Assembly (NCBI GenBank): GCA_030654835.1
Contig: JAURWS010000020.1
Location: 62,001-126,000, forward strand
Direction: 5' to 3'
Source: Gammaproteobacteria bacterium
GTDB taxonomy: Bacteria; Pseudomonadota; Gammaproteobacteria; Pseudomonadales; Pseudohongiellaceae
DNA: 64,000 nt
Below, one piece after another: positions 8,835 to 17,227 of this stretch; position 1 is the first letter of the stretch; every line of letters begins with the position of its first letter. Position numbers and translations under genes: made by a program. The notes beneath the pieces are model-generated. The model saw only the letters and a list, made by a program, of their open reading frames with translations. It ran no database searches and was not told where the DNA came from.

Positions 8835-8852
8835 TCCGCCGAAGCCCGCCGA

Positions 8853-8887
8853 CCCGGCGCATAACCTGGGTTCGGATTTGCGCCGGG
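8853..8887 (+). promoter_or_regulatory. Inverted repeat downstream of mucD (first of two overlapping)
   Basis: CCCGGCGCA (8853-8861) and TGCGCCGGG (8879-8887) are exact reverse complements with a 17-nt loop that itself contains AACC/GGTT. It follows the mucD stop by 18 bp. The right arm shares GGG (8885-8887) with the next hairpin, so the two cannot form fully at once. Confidence 0.5.
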
Positions 8888-8915
8888 AAAACACTGAGAA
8901 TGACTGTGTTTTCCC
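8885..8915 (+). terminator. Terminator-like inverted repeat between mucD and lepA
   Basis: GGGAAAACAC (8885-8894) and GTGTTTTCCC (8906-8915) form a perfect 10-bp stem with an 11-nt loop. The descending arm contains four T, but no T-run follows the stem. It lies about 180 bp before lepA, so it may end the mucD transcript or act in the lepA leader. Confidence 0.45.
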
Positions 8916-9092
8916 AGTGGTCCAGCACGGCTTCCGCCCTAAAATTCCACTGACAGTCCTGACCTAATACTGTAGACTTGCGCCCTGATTTTCAGCTCAA
9001 GTCCGGTAATCTGGTGCCTTGCGAGGCGCTTTTTGCAGTTTTCTCCAAAAAATCAGCCCCCATTAATTTTGTCCAAGTTGTGATCCTATCAA

Positions 9093-10895
9093 GTGAGTGA
9101 TTTAAGCAGTATTCGCAATTTTTCGATAATTGCACACATCGACCACGGCAAATCCACGCTCGCGGATCGCTTCATTCAGACCTGCGGAGGGCTGGAAGAG
9201 CGCGAGATGAATGAGCAGGTGCTCGACTCGCTGGATATCGAGCGTGAGCGGGGCATCACCATCAAGGCGCAAAGCGTCACTCTCTACTACACCAGTATCA
9301 AAGACGGGCGCAAATATCAGCTGAATTTCATTGATACGCCTGGCCACGTTGACTTCACCTACGAGGTATCACGATCACTGGCGGCTTGCGAAGGAGCTCT
9401 ATTGGTTGTGGATGCCGGTCAGGGGGTAGAGGCTCAGTCCGTAGCCACTTGTTACACGGCGATAGAGCAGGGGCTGGAAGTTATTCCTGTGCTCAACAAA
9501 ATGGATCTTCCTCAGGCAGAGCCAGAAAAGGTGCGTCAGGAGATCGAGGAGATTATCGGCATTGATGCGTCAGCAGCCGTGTGTGCCAGCGCGAAAACCG
9601 GTATGGGCGTCGTCGATATTCTTGAAGAACTGATTCGTCTGGTTCCGCCACCCGTCGGAGATGTCGACGCGCCGCTGCAGGCACTGATCATTGACTCCTG
9701 GTTTGACAATTATCTGGGTGTCGTTTCTCTGGTGCGTGTGAAGCATGGCACGCTCAGAAAGGGCGACAAGATTATTGCCAAGTCGATCGGGAAGGCCCAT
9801 CTGGTCGATGGTGTCGGTGTATTCACCCCCAAGCGTCTGGAGACCGACGTGCTGAGGGCCGGCGAAGTAGGCTTCGTGGTAGCTGGCATCAAGGAAATCA
9901 AAGGCGCTCCCGTGGGTGATACGTTGACTCATGCGTCGACTCCCAATGTGGATGCATTGGAAGGATTCAAGAAGATTCAACCACAGGTCTATGCCGGTTT
10001 GTTTCCAGTGTCCTCCGACGATTTCGAGAATTTCCGTGACGCGCTCGAAAAGCTCACGTTGAACGATGCTTCGCTGTATTACGAGCCTGAGAGTTCCGAC
10101 GCTTTGGGTTTTGGTTTTCGCTGTGGCTTCCTCGGCATGCTGCACATGGAGATTGTCCAGGAGCGGTTGGAGAGGGAATACGATCTATCTCTGATAACCA
10201 CTGCACCAACGGTGGTGTATGAGGTGCTTCTGACCAATGGCAAGACCGTGCGTGTGGACAGCCCGTCGGCATTGCCTGCAGTCACTTCTATCGACGAGAT
10301 GCGTGAGCCGATTGTGCTTGCCAGCATCCTGGTCCCTCACGAATACCTCGGCAATATCATCAATCTGTGCATCAGTCGCCGTGGTGTGCAGCGTGATATG
10401 CAGTTCATCGGCAGACAGGTGTCATTGCGATACGAGCTGCCTATGAATGAGGTGGTGCTGGATTTCTTCGATAAACTGAAATCTGCCAGCCGTGGTTATG
10501 CGTCTCTGGATTATCACTTCATCCGCTTCGAACCTGCCAACCTGGTGAGATTGGATGTGCTGATCAACGGCGACCGCATCGATGCGCTGGCGCTGATCGT
10601 GCATCGTGATCAGGCCCATCACAAGGGCCGTATGCTGGTAGAGAAAATGAAGGAACTGATTCCGCGGCAAATGTATGATGTTGCTATTCAGGCTGCCATT
10701 GGTGGACAGATCATTGCCAGGCAGACCGTCAAGGCATTGCGCAAGAACGTGACGGCCAAATGTTACGGTGGTGACGTAAGTCGCAAGAAAAAACTGCTGG
10801 AGAAGCAGAAGGCTGGCAAGAAGCGAATGAAGCAAGTGGGCAACGTTGAAGTTCCCCAGGAAGCCTTCCTCGCGGTACTCAAGGTTGACAGTTGA
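9093..10895 (+). CDS. lepA: Elongation factor 4 (LepA), back-translocating GTPase
   Basis: LepA is a ribosome-binding GTPase related to EF-G. The 600-residue protein has the G1 motif AHIDHGKST (14-22), the DTPGHVDF G3 motif, the NKMD G4 motif, and the family-specific C-terminal domain ending in [17 protein letters not shown]. The start is GTG 9093; the length equals the usual 595-600 residues. lepB begins on the last base of the lepA stop codon (TGATG), indicating translational coupling as in most proteobacteria. Confidence 0.96.
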   Translation: MSDLSSIRNFSIIAHIDHGKSTLADRFIQTCGGLEEREMNEQVLDSLDIERERGITIKAQSVTLYYTSIKDGRKYQLNFIDTPGHVDFTYEVSRSLAACEGALLVVDAGQGVEAQSVATCYTAIEQGLEVIPVLNKMDLPQAEPEKVRQEIEEIIGIDASAAVCASAKTGMGVVDILEELIRLVPPPVGDVDAPLQALIIDSWFDNYLGVVSLVRVKHGTLRKGDKIIAKSIGKAHLVDGVGVFTPKRLETDVLRAGEVGFVVAGIKEIKGAPVGDTLTHASTPNVDALEGFKKIQPQVYAGLFPVSSDDFENFRDALEKLTLNDASLYYEPESSDALGFGFRCGFLGMLHMEIVQERLEREYDLSLITTAPTVVYEVLLTNGKTVRVDSPSALPAVTSIDEMREPIVLASILVPHEYLGNIINLCISRRGVQRDMQFIGRQVSLRYELPMNEVVLDFFDKLKSASRGYASLDYHFIRFEPANLVRLDVLINGDRIDALALIVHRDQAHHKGRMLVEKMKELIPRQMYDVAIQAAIGGQIIARQTVKALRKNVTAKCYGGDVSRKKKLLEKQKAGKKRMKQVGNVEVPQEAFLAVLKVDS

Positions 10896-11731
10896 TGGAT
10901 ATTGATTTTTCGTTGGTATTGCTGATTCTGGTGGTGATCTCGGGGTGCATTGCTCTCTATGATCGACTCGCGCTGGCCGCTCCACGCAAGGCGTCTGCGG
11001 ATCGCTTGCGCAAGGCGCAGACCGTTGAAAGCGCTGCTATCAGGCAGGCGATCGCAGTGGCTGAGCAGGAGCCTGTCCTTGTCGAATATGCAAAGTCGTT
11101 CTTCCCGGTTCTGCTCATTGTTCTGGTCTTGCGCTCCTTCCTGGTAGAGCCGTTTCAAATCCCTTCAGGTTCGATGATTCCAACGCTGGAAGTAGGCGAT
11201 TTCATACTGGTCAATAAATACACTTATGGTCTGCGTCTGCCAGTTGTAGGCACCAAGATTGTTGAAATGAATGAACCCAGGCGTGGCGAAGTCATGGTCT
11301 TCATTCCGCCACACGACAAGCGGTACTTCATCAAGCGGATTGTAGGTCTGCCAGGGGATACCATTCGCTACGCAGACAAGGTCTTGAGCGTGAATGGCGA
11401 GCAGATTATGTCGGAAGTGATCGACAGTGTGCAGATCGAAATGCCCAATGGCATGGAGCAGTCAGGTGTCCTCTTGAACGAGACCCTTGGTGAGGTTCAA
11501 CATCATACGCAGATTGTCAGTACTCCCGCGCGAGATGGGGGCAGAAATGTCTGGGTGGTGCCTGAGGGGCATTACTTCATGATGGGGGATAATCGGGATA
11601 ACAGTGCTGACAGTCGCGTCTGGGGGCCTGTACCGGAACAGAATATTGTAGGCAGGGCTTTCGCGGTCTGGATGCACAAGGAGCCGGGCTGGGGTCTGCC
11701 GACTTTTGGCCGTAATGGTCTGATTCGCTGA
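10895..11731 (+). CDS. lepB: Signal peptidase I (LepB)
   Basis: LepB is the inner-membrane protease that removes signal peptides from exported proteins. The 278-residue product has two N-terminal membrane segments (about 5-22 and 68-84), the catalytic serine in PSGSM (Ser93), the general-base lysine in YFIKRIVG (Lys147), and the C-terminal box GDNRDNSADSR. ATG 10895 overlaps the lepA stop. The second membrane segment and periplasmic domain match the E. coli layout, with a shorter cytoplasmic loop. Confidence 0.95.
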   Translation: MDIDFSLVLLILVVISGCIALYDRLALAAPRKASADRLRKAQTVESAAIRQAIAVAEQEPVLVEYAKSFFPVLLIVLVLRSFLVEPFQIPSGSMIPTLEVGDFILVNKYTYGLRLPVVGTKIVEMNEPRRGEVMVFIPPHDKRYFIKRIVGLPGDTIRYADKVLSVNGEQIMSEVIDSVQIEMPNGMEQSGVLLNETLGEVQHHTQIVSTPARDGGRNVWVVPEGHYFMMGDNRDNSADSRVWGPVPEQNIVGRAFAVWMHKEPGWGLPTFGRNGLIR

Positions 11732-11838
11732 AACGCCGACTGCTTCGCGGTAACTGACTGGGACAACACTAGAATACCCACTGGGCAATAAGAAAGCTGA
11801 TCCTGATCGCCTAATTTCCTTAGACAAAAGGTGGTGCT

Positions 11839-12246
11839 ATGAGCGGTGTTAATAACGGTGGAGTTGTCGGTACTATGAAGAATTTATCCATGCCTGCTGC
11901 TCAGCAGGGTTTTTCCAAGTTTGGTCTGCTGATGACGTTGATCGTTCTGGTCTGCGTCCTGACCTTCGGATTGAAAGTCCTGCCGGTCTATATCGACCAT
12001 AATTTCGTGAAGGGTGTTGCCGAGGATATGGTCGAGAGCGGGCGTGCATCGAGCATGACGCAGGCCGAGGTGCGTGAAGAGGTGGGTCGTGGTCTCGCCA
12101 TCAACAACGTTCGGGGGTTCGACATCAACAACATCACCACGTCCATCAATGGTGGCGATTCGGTGATATCCATCAAATATGAGCGACGCATACCGTTGTT
12201 CTCCAATGTGGACATCGTGGTCTCGTTCGATGACCGCGTAGAATAA
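11839..12246 (+). CDS. DUF4845 membrane-anchored protein
   Basis: The 135-residue product has one membrane segment (about 28-50) and a small periplasmic domain. Its sequence and its place between lepB and rnc match the DUF4845 family of proteobacteria, whose function is not established. GTGGTGCT precedes the ATG. The stop codon is immediately followed by the rnc start (TAA-ATG), so the two are very likely co-translated. The pilin-like N-terminus (GFSKFGLLMTLIVLVCVLTF) suggests a type IV pilin-like membrane anchor, but no prepilin cleavage site is convincing. Confidence 0.85.
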   Translation: MSGVNNGGVVGTMKNLSMPAAQQGFSKFGLLMTLIVLVCVLTFGLKVLPVYIDHNFVKGVAEDMVESGRASSMTQAEVREEVGRGLAINNVRGFDINNITTSINGGDSVISIKYERRIPLFSNVDIVVSFDDRVE

Positions 12247-12921
12247 ATGATCGCCAGTGTCCGTCAGCTTGAGAAAAATTTTTCGTATCGGTTTGCAGAT
12301 CGCTCGCTGGCCGAGTTGGCGTTGACCCATCGCAGCGCTGGCCGCATCAACAATGAGCGACTGGAATTTCTCGGTGACGCCATTCTGGGATTTCTCATTG
12401 CGGACGAGTTGTTGCGACGGTTTCCTGATTCTCCTGAGGGGGCATTGAGTCGCAAGAGATCACTACTCGTGAATCAGCAGACGCTGGCCAGTCTCGCAAT
12501 CAAGCTGCAATTGGGAGAGATCCTCGTGCTTGGGCCAGGAGAACTCAAGAGTGGTGGCAAGAAGCGCGAGTCCATCCTTGCCGACGCTGTTGAAGCAGTG
12601 ATTGGTGCTATCTATCTTGATGGTGGATTGGAGGTTTGCAGGATGGTCGTCTTGGGTCTGTATTATGATCTGCTTGATAACGACCTATCGGCGGTAACTG
12701 CGAAGGATTCGAAGACCCGGTTACAGGAATTGTTGCAAGCCAGGTGTATGCCTTTGCCTGTCTACAAGGTCGTATTGATCGACGGTGAGGAACACGAGCA
12801 GAATTTCCTTGTCTCCTGTCAGATTGGTCTCCTGAGTGAATGTTCCCTCGGCAGGGGTGCCAATCGTCGCTTGGCCGAGCAGCAGGCTGCGAGCAAGGCG
12901 CTGGAGGCGTTGGGGATATAA
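12247..12921 (+). CDS. rnc: Ribonuclease III
   Basis: RNase III cleaves double-stranded RNA in rRNA processing and mRNA decay. The 224-residue protein carries the signature NERLEFLGDAIL (36-47, with Glu40 and Asp44), the second metal-binding segment DAVEAVIGAIYLDGG (Asp113, Glu116) and a C-terminal double-stranded RNA-binding domain from about 155. It starts directly after the DUF4845 stop and is followed by era, the conserved rnc-era-recO order. Confidence 0.95.
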   Translation: MIASVRQLEKNFSYRFADRSLAELALTHRSAGRINNERLEFLGDAILGFLIADELLRRFPDSPEGALSRKRSLLVNQQTLASLAIKLQLGEILVLGPGELKSGGKKRESILADAVEAVIGAIYLDGGLEVCRMVVLGLYYDLLDNDLSAVTAKDSKTRLQELLQARCMPLPVYKVVLIDGEEHEQNFLVSCQIGLLSECSLGRGANRRLAEQQAASKALEALGI

Positions 12922-13005
12922 TTTGTTATAGTGCGAATCGAACAAGTTTTTGGAATGGGAGAGCGAAAACGCTGTCTGTGAAATACAATCTTCGTGAAGA
13001 GTAAT

Positions 13006-13920
13006 ATGCCAGAAGAAAAGAGTGTCGAAACGGAACAGCATTGCGGCTTCATCGCCATCGTCGGGAGACCGAACGTGGGGAAGTCTACGTTGCTCAATCA
13101 TCTGCTTGAGCAAAAAATCAGTATTACCTCGCGCAAACCTCAGACCACCAGGCATCGTATCGTCGGTATCAAGACGGTAGGTCAGAATCAATTCGTGTAT
13201 GTCGATACCCCGGGTATTCACAAGGTTCAGAGGAAAGCCATCAATCGCGTGATGAACAACACTGCTACCAGTGCACTCGCCGATGTAGATGTCGTGCTGT
13301 TTGTAACGGAACGGCTCATCTTCAATGAAGAAGATGAAATGGTTCTGGAGGCTCTGAGCAAGGTCAAAGTGCCCGTCCTGTTGCTTATCAATAAATGTGA
13401 TCAATTGGAGTCACGTGAACGTTTGCTGCCACACATAGAGCGCTTGTCGAAACGGCGGGATTTTGCGGAGATCATTCCTCTGTCCGTTCTGGGCGGACAT
13501 AATCTTGATACGGTAGAGAGCTGCGTCTTGAAGTTTCTTCCGCAAGGCCCGTTCCTGTTTCCCGAGGATCAAGTCACGGATCGCAGTTCGCGATTTCTGG
13601 CGGCGGAGATCATCCGCGAAAAGATTACTCGTCAGCTCGGCGATGAGCTTCCTTACGAAGTCACTGTTGAGATCGAAAAGTACACTATTCAGGGTGGCGT
13701 CGTGCACATCCATGGCTTGATTCTGGTCGACAAGGAGAGCCAGAAGCAAATCATCATTGGCAAGAACGGTGATCGTCTCAAGATGATTGGCAGTGCGGCG
13801 AGATTGGACATGGAGAAGGCCTTCGAGTCAAAGGTCATGCTCAATCTTTGGGTGAAGGTGAAGAGTGGCTGGGCAGATGATGAACGAGCGCTGCAAAGCC
13901 TTGGCTACCATCAGGACTGA
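13006..13920 (+). CDS. era: GTPase Era, 30S ribosome assembly
   Basis: Era binds the 3' end of 16S rRNA and couples ribosome maturation to growth. The 304-residue product has the GTPase motifs GRPNVGKST (20-28), DTPGI and NKCD and a C-terminal KH RNA-binding domain containing [16 protein letters not shown] 13006 is preferred because GAAGAG lies 5 nt upstream; an in-frame GTG at 12994 lacks a ribosome binding site. Confidence 0.95.
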   Translation: MPEEKSVETEQHCGFIAIVGRPNVGKSTLLNHLLEQKISITSRKPQTTRHRIVGIKTVGQNQFVYVDTPGIHKVQRKAINRVMNNTATSALADVDVVLFVTERLIFNEEDEMVLEALSKVKVPVLLLINKCDQLESRERLLPHIERLSKRRDFAEIIPLSVLGGHNLDTVESCVLKFLPQGPFLFPEDQVTDRSSRFLAAEIIREKITRQLGDELPYEVTVEIEKYTIQGGVVHIHGLILVDKESQKQIIIGKNGDRLKMIGSAARLDMEKAFESKVMLNLWVKVKSGWADDERALQSLGYHQD

Positions 13921-13958
13921 GTCCTTATTCGAGTGACACCGGCACAGAGGTAACGGTC

Positions 13959-14684
13959 ATGGCAGTTCGGATCAATCTGCAACCTGCCTACGTCCTGCAT
14001 ACACAACCCTATCAGAACACCAGTCTGCTGGTGGATTTCTTCTGCATTGATCATGGACGCATGCGCGCCGTTGCAAAGGGCGCACGTCGTCCAACCTCCC
14101 GCATCCGCTCATTTTTACAGCCTTTCCAACCTCTCCTGATCAGCCTCGTTGGCAGGTCTGAATTGAAGACATTGAGCAACGTTGAGGGAAGTGTGAACGC
14201 CTTCAATCTGCAGGGCACCAGACTCTTCAGCGGACTGTATCTGAATGAACTTCTAGTCAGGCTGCTACAGGGGCATGAGAGTCATCCCGCCCTCTATGAC
14301 GCTTACCAGCAGGCGATGATTGCGCTGCACGGCGAGCGCGACTTGAATACCATCCTGCGTCGGTTTGAGCTGAGTCTTCTGGATGAGCTTGGCTACGGCA
14401 TCAATCTGGAGACCGATAGCAACACTGGTTTGCCAATTGACGCCAATGCTCACTATTTTTTTGATCCTACAGTGGGGTTTGAGCGCGTTGCCGATGTGGT
14501 GCTACGCGCACAAAATATGTCTGTCTTCTCGGGCCGGGAGATACTGGCTCTTAAAGCTCTTGAATTGACCGAGAAGGCGTTGAGCAATGCGACTCGGCGT
14601 TTGACACGGATTGCGCTGCAATCGCATCTGGGTGAGGCGCCATTGATGAGCCGCGAGTTATTCCTGCGTCGACCCTCGTCGTGA
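13959..14684 (+). CDS. recO: DNA repair protein RecO
   Basis: RecO works with RecR to load RecA on gaps coated with single-strand binding protein. The 241-residue protein begins with an OB-fold (AYVLHTQPYQNTSLLVDFF, then GRMRAVAKGARRPTSR), followed by a helical domain with GLYLNELLVRLL. The length matches E. coli RecO (242). A GAGGTAACGGTC ribosome binding region precedes the ATG. In Pseudomonas and E. coli pdxJ and acpS follow recO; here cysM does. Confidence 0.93.
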   Translation: MAVRINLQPAYVLHTQPYQNTSLLVDFFCIDHGRMRAVAKGARRPTSRIRSFLQPFQPLLISLVGRSELKTLSNVEGSVNAFNLQGTRLFSGLYLNELLVRLLQGHESHPALYDAYQQAMIALHGERDLNTILRRFELSLLDELGYGINLETDSNTGLPIDANAHYFFDPTVGFERVADVVLRAQNMSVFSGREILALKALELTEKALSNATRRLTRIALQSHLGEAPLMSRELFLRRPSS

Positions 14685-14802
14685 ATTGTCAGGTAGTATT
14701 CAGACATGTCCTGGCCCGGGTCCTGTGCGAGGCTGGCTGGATTGCTTTCAGGCGCTGGCAATACAGGGTAAAATCGCGCAAAACCTTGTTACGGTAGCGC
14801 AC

Positions 14803-15696
14803 ATGCCCACAAATTACCCTCTGCTCGAAAGCCAGATTGGCAATACACCGCTTGTCAGACTCGCGCGCTTGCCGGGTCAAACCAGCAATACGATTCTGGT
14901 CAAGCTGGAAGGAAATAATCCCGCTGGTTCCGTGAAGGATCGTCCCGCCTACAACATGGTCGTGCAGGCGGAGGCGCGTGGCGACATCAAGCCAGGGGAT
15001 ACGCTGATCGAAGCAACCAGCGGCAATACGGGGATTGCGTTGGCGATGGTCTGTGCCGTGAAGGGTTACAAACTCATTTTGATCATGCCCGACAACATGT
15101 CTGCGGAGCGTAAGGCGTCAATGTCTGCCTATGGTGCGGAACTGATACTCGTGACTGAATCACAGGGCATGGAAGGTGCGCGGGATCTCGCTACCCGCAT
15201 GAGCACGGAAGGGCGCGGCAAGGTGCTGGATCAATTTGCCAATCCTGATAACCCCAATGCTCATTATCTGCATACTGGACCCGAAATCTGGCGTGATACA
15301 GCAGGGCAGGTGACTCACTTCGTCAGTTCTATGGGGACAACCGGCACGATCATGGGCGTCTCGCGTTTTCTGAAGGAGCAGAACCCTGCGGTTACCATTG
15401 TCGGGTTGCAGCCGCGCGAGGGATCAAAAATTCCAGGTATCCGTCGCTGGCCCGTCGAATATCTTCCCGCAATCTTCGACGCATCGCGAGTGGATGTGGT
15501 CATGGATGTTGATCAACGTGATGCGGAGCGAACCATGAAAGCCTTGGCGCGTGAGGAAGGGATTTTCTGCGGGGTATCTTCCGGGGGCTCGGTTTTTGCC
15601 GCTCTGGAGCTCAGCAAGTCGCTGCAAAATGCCGTCATTGTTGCCATCGTTTGTGATCGCGGTGACCGCTATCTGTCCACCGGGGTATTCGCCTGA
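14803..15696 (+). CDS. cysM: Cysteine synthase B (CysM)
   Basis: CysM is a pyridoxal-phosphate enzyme that makes cysteine from O-acetylserine and sulfide or thiosulfate. The 297-residue product has the cofactor lysine in NPAGSVKDRP (Lys45), the phosphate loop TSGNTG, and the CysM-type C-terminus IFCGVSSGGS...CDRGDRYLSTG. ATG 14803 aligns with the family start; the frame is open to 14686 without similarity. It heads the cysM-rlmD-relA-mazG order typical of Pseudomonas. Confidence 0.95.
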   Translation: MPTNYPLLESQIGNTPLVRLARLPGQTSNTILVKLEGNNPAGSVKDRPAYNMVVQAEARGDIKPGDTLIEATSGNTGIALAMVCAVKGYKLILIMPDNMSAERKASMSAYGAELILVTESQGMEGARDLATRMSTEGRGKVLDQFANPDNPNAHYLHTGPEIWRDTAGQVTHFVSSMGTTGTIMGVSRFLKEQNPAVTIVGLQPREGSKIPGIRRWPVEYLPAIFDASRVDVVMDVDQRDAERTMKALAREEGIFCGVSSGGSVFAALELSKSLQNAVIVAIVCDRGDRYLSTGVFA

Positions 15697-15801
15697 CCTC
15701 AACCGGAAATCCTCTCTTGCCAGTTGCAATGGTGGTCACAGGATGGTGGCCTTTCAGAAGCAACTGCCTGTTCCATTCATTCTCATTTACAAGAAATCGC
15801 T

Positions 15802-17181
15802 ATGAAGAAAACCAGACGACAGCGTCACAAGCTTCCCACTGATGCTGTGGAAATCACCATACAACGTCTCAGTCATGAGGGTCGTGGTGTGGCGAATATC
15901 GATGGCAAGATTGCCTTCGTGGATGGTGCACTGCCCGGAGAAACCGTGACGGCTGTCTTCACAAGTCGGCGCAGCCAGTTTGATGAACTCAAGGTTCAGG
16001 AAGTGCTGGTGCCTTCTCCAGATCGCGTCACTCCTCCCTGTGTGCATGCGGAAATCTGTGGTGGCTGCTCCATGCAGCATATCAGCTCGCAGGCACAGAT
16101 CGCCCTCAAAGAAAGAGTTCTGCATGAGCAAATGAAGCACATCGGAGGTCTTTCAGGATATGCACACCTGCCCCCGGTGCTTAGCGAAACGCAAGGCTAT
16201 CGCCGCAAGGCGCGACTTGCTGCCCGTTATGTCAGCAAGAAAGAGGAGATGCTGGTTGGTTTTCGGGAAAAGAACAGTTCATTCATCGCCCAGATGAACA
16301 GCTGCGCTGTGCTCGTAAAAGAGGTGTCGGATCTTATCGCCCCTCTGCGCCAGCTTCTCGTCGGTTTCGAAGGCAGGCTCAATATTCCTCAGATAGAAGT
16401 GGCTGTGGGAGAGAGGATGGTGGAGCCCGGCCCAGACAAATTGATGCGCTATCAGGTTGCCTTCATCGTGAGGCATCTTGAAGCACTTTCGCAGAGCGAT
16501 CATGAGCAATTGTTGAGTTTCGCGCAGCGTCATGAGATCGACCTGTATCTGCAACCCAGTGGCCCCGATTCGGTGCACAAGGTCTGGCCGCAAGAGGGGG
16601 GCGAACGTCTCTATTACACGCTGCCTGAATTTGGCTTGCGAATGGCATTTCATCCCAGCGACTTTACACAGGTCAACGGTGGCATCAACAGACGCATGAT
16701 TTCTCAGGCGCTGACCCTGCTGGATCTGCAGCCGGACGATGTTGTGCTGGATCTTTTCTGTGGACTTGGGAATTTCACGCTGCCAATGGCGACGCAATGC
16801 GCACGAGTGGTTGGTGTGGAGGGAAGTGATGAGATGGTGCGCAGGGGAGAGGAAAATGCTGCAGCCAATGGCATTGCCAATGCGTCTTTTTACTCGGCCA
16901 ATCTTTGTGTTGATTTTGACGAGTCGAGCTGGGCGCAACCTGGTTATAGCAAGATATTGCTGGACCCTCCTCGTTCCGGGGCGATCGAAATAATTCCGCG
17001 TCTTGCCGCATTGCGGGCGAAAAAAATTGTCTACATCTCCTGTAACCCGGCCACCCTCGCCCGGGATGCGGCTGAATTTGTCAAGCATGGCTACACGCTG
17101 ACACAAGCAGGTGTGATGGATATGTTTCCACACACCTCCCATGTGGAATCAATGGCTGAGTTTGTGCTCGTAAAGCCCTGA
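15802..17181 (+). CDS. rlmD: 23S rRNA m5U1939 methyltransferase RlmD
   Basis: RlmD (RumA) methylates uridine 1939 of 23S rRNA with S-adenosylmethionine. The 459-residue protein has an N-terminal TRAM domain (about 12-70), four cysteines for an iron-sulfur cluster (Cys80, Cys86, Cys89, Cys168), the methyl-donor motif VLDLFCGLGNFTLP, and the catalytic cysteine in ISCNPATLARD (Cys414). ATG 15802 gives a lysine/arginine-rich N-terminus like that of relatives. Confidence 0.95.
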   Translation: MKKTRRQRHKLPTDAVEITIQRLSHEGRGVANIDGKIAFVDGALPGETVTAVFTSRRSQFDELKVQEVLVPSPDRVTPPCVHAEICGGCSMQHISSQAQIALKERVLHEQMKHIGGLSGYAHLPPVLSETQGYRRKARLAARYVSKKEEMLVGFREKNSSFIAQMNSCAVLVKEVSDLIAPLRQLLVGFEGRLNIPQIEVAVGERMVEPGPDKLMRYQVAFIVRHLEALSQSDHEQLLSFAQRHEIDLYLQPSGPDSVHKVWPQEGGERLYYTLPEFGLRMAFHPSDFTQVNGGINRRMISQALTLLDLQPDDVVLDLFCGLGNFTLPMATQCARVVGVEGSDEMVRRGEENAAANGIANASFYSANLCVDFDESSWAQPGYSKILLDPPRSGAIEIIPRLAALRAKKIVYISCNPATLARDAAEFVKHGYTLTQAGVMDMFPHTSHVESMAEFVLVKP

Positions 17182-17227
17182 GTCACAGGTATCCTCATTC
17201 GAAAACCCTCGCCAGGTGAAAAATTCA

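Noticed and set aside
12994-13005. GTG 12994 as the era start
   Set aside because: It lacks a ribosome binding site, while ATG 13006 has GAAGAG at good spacing.
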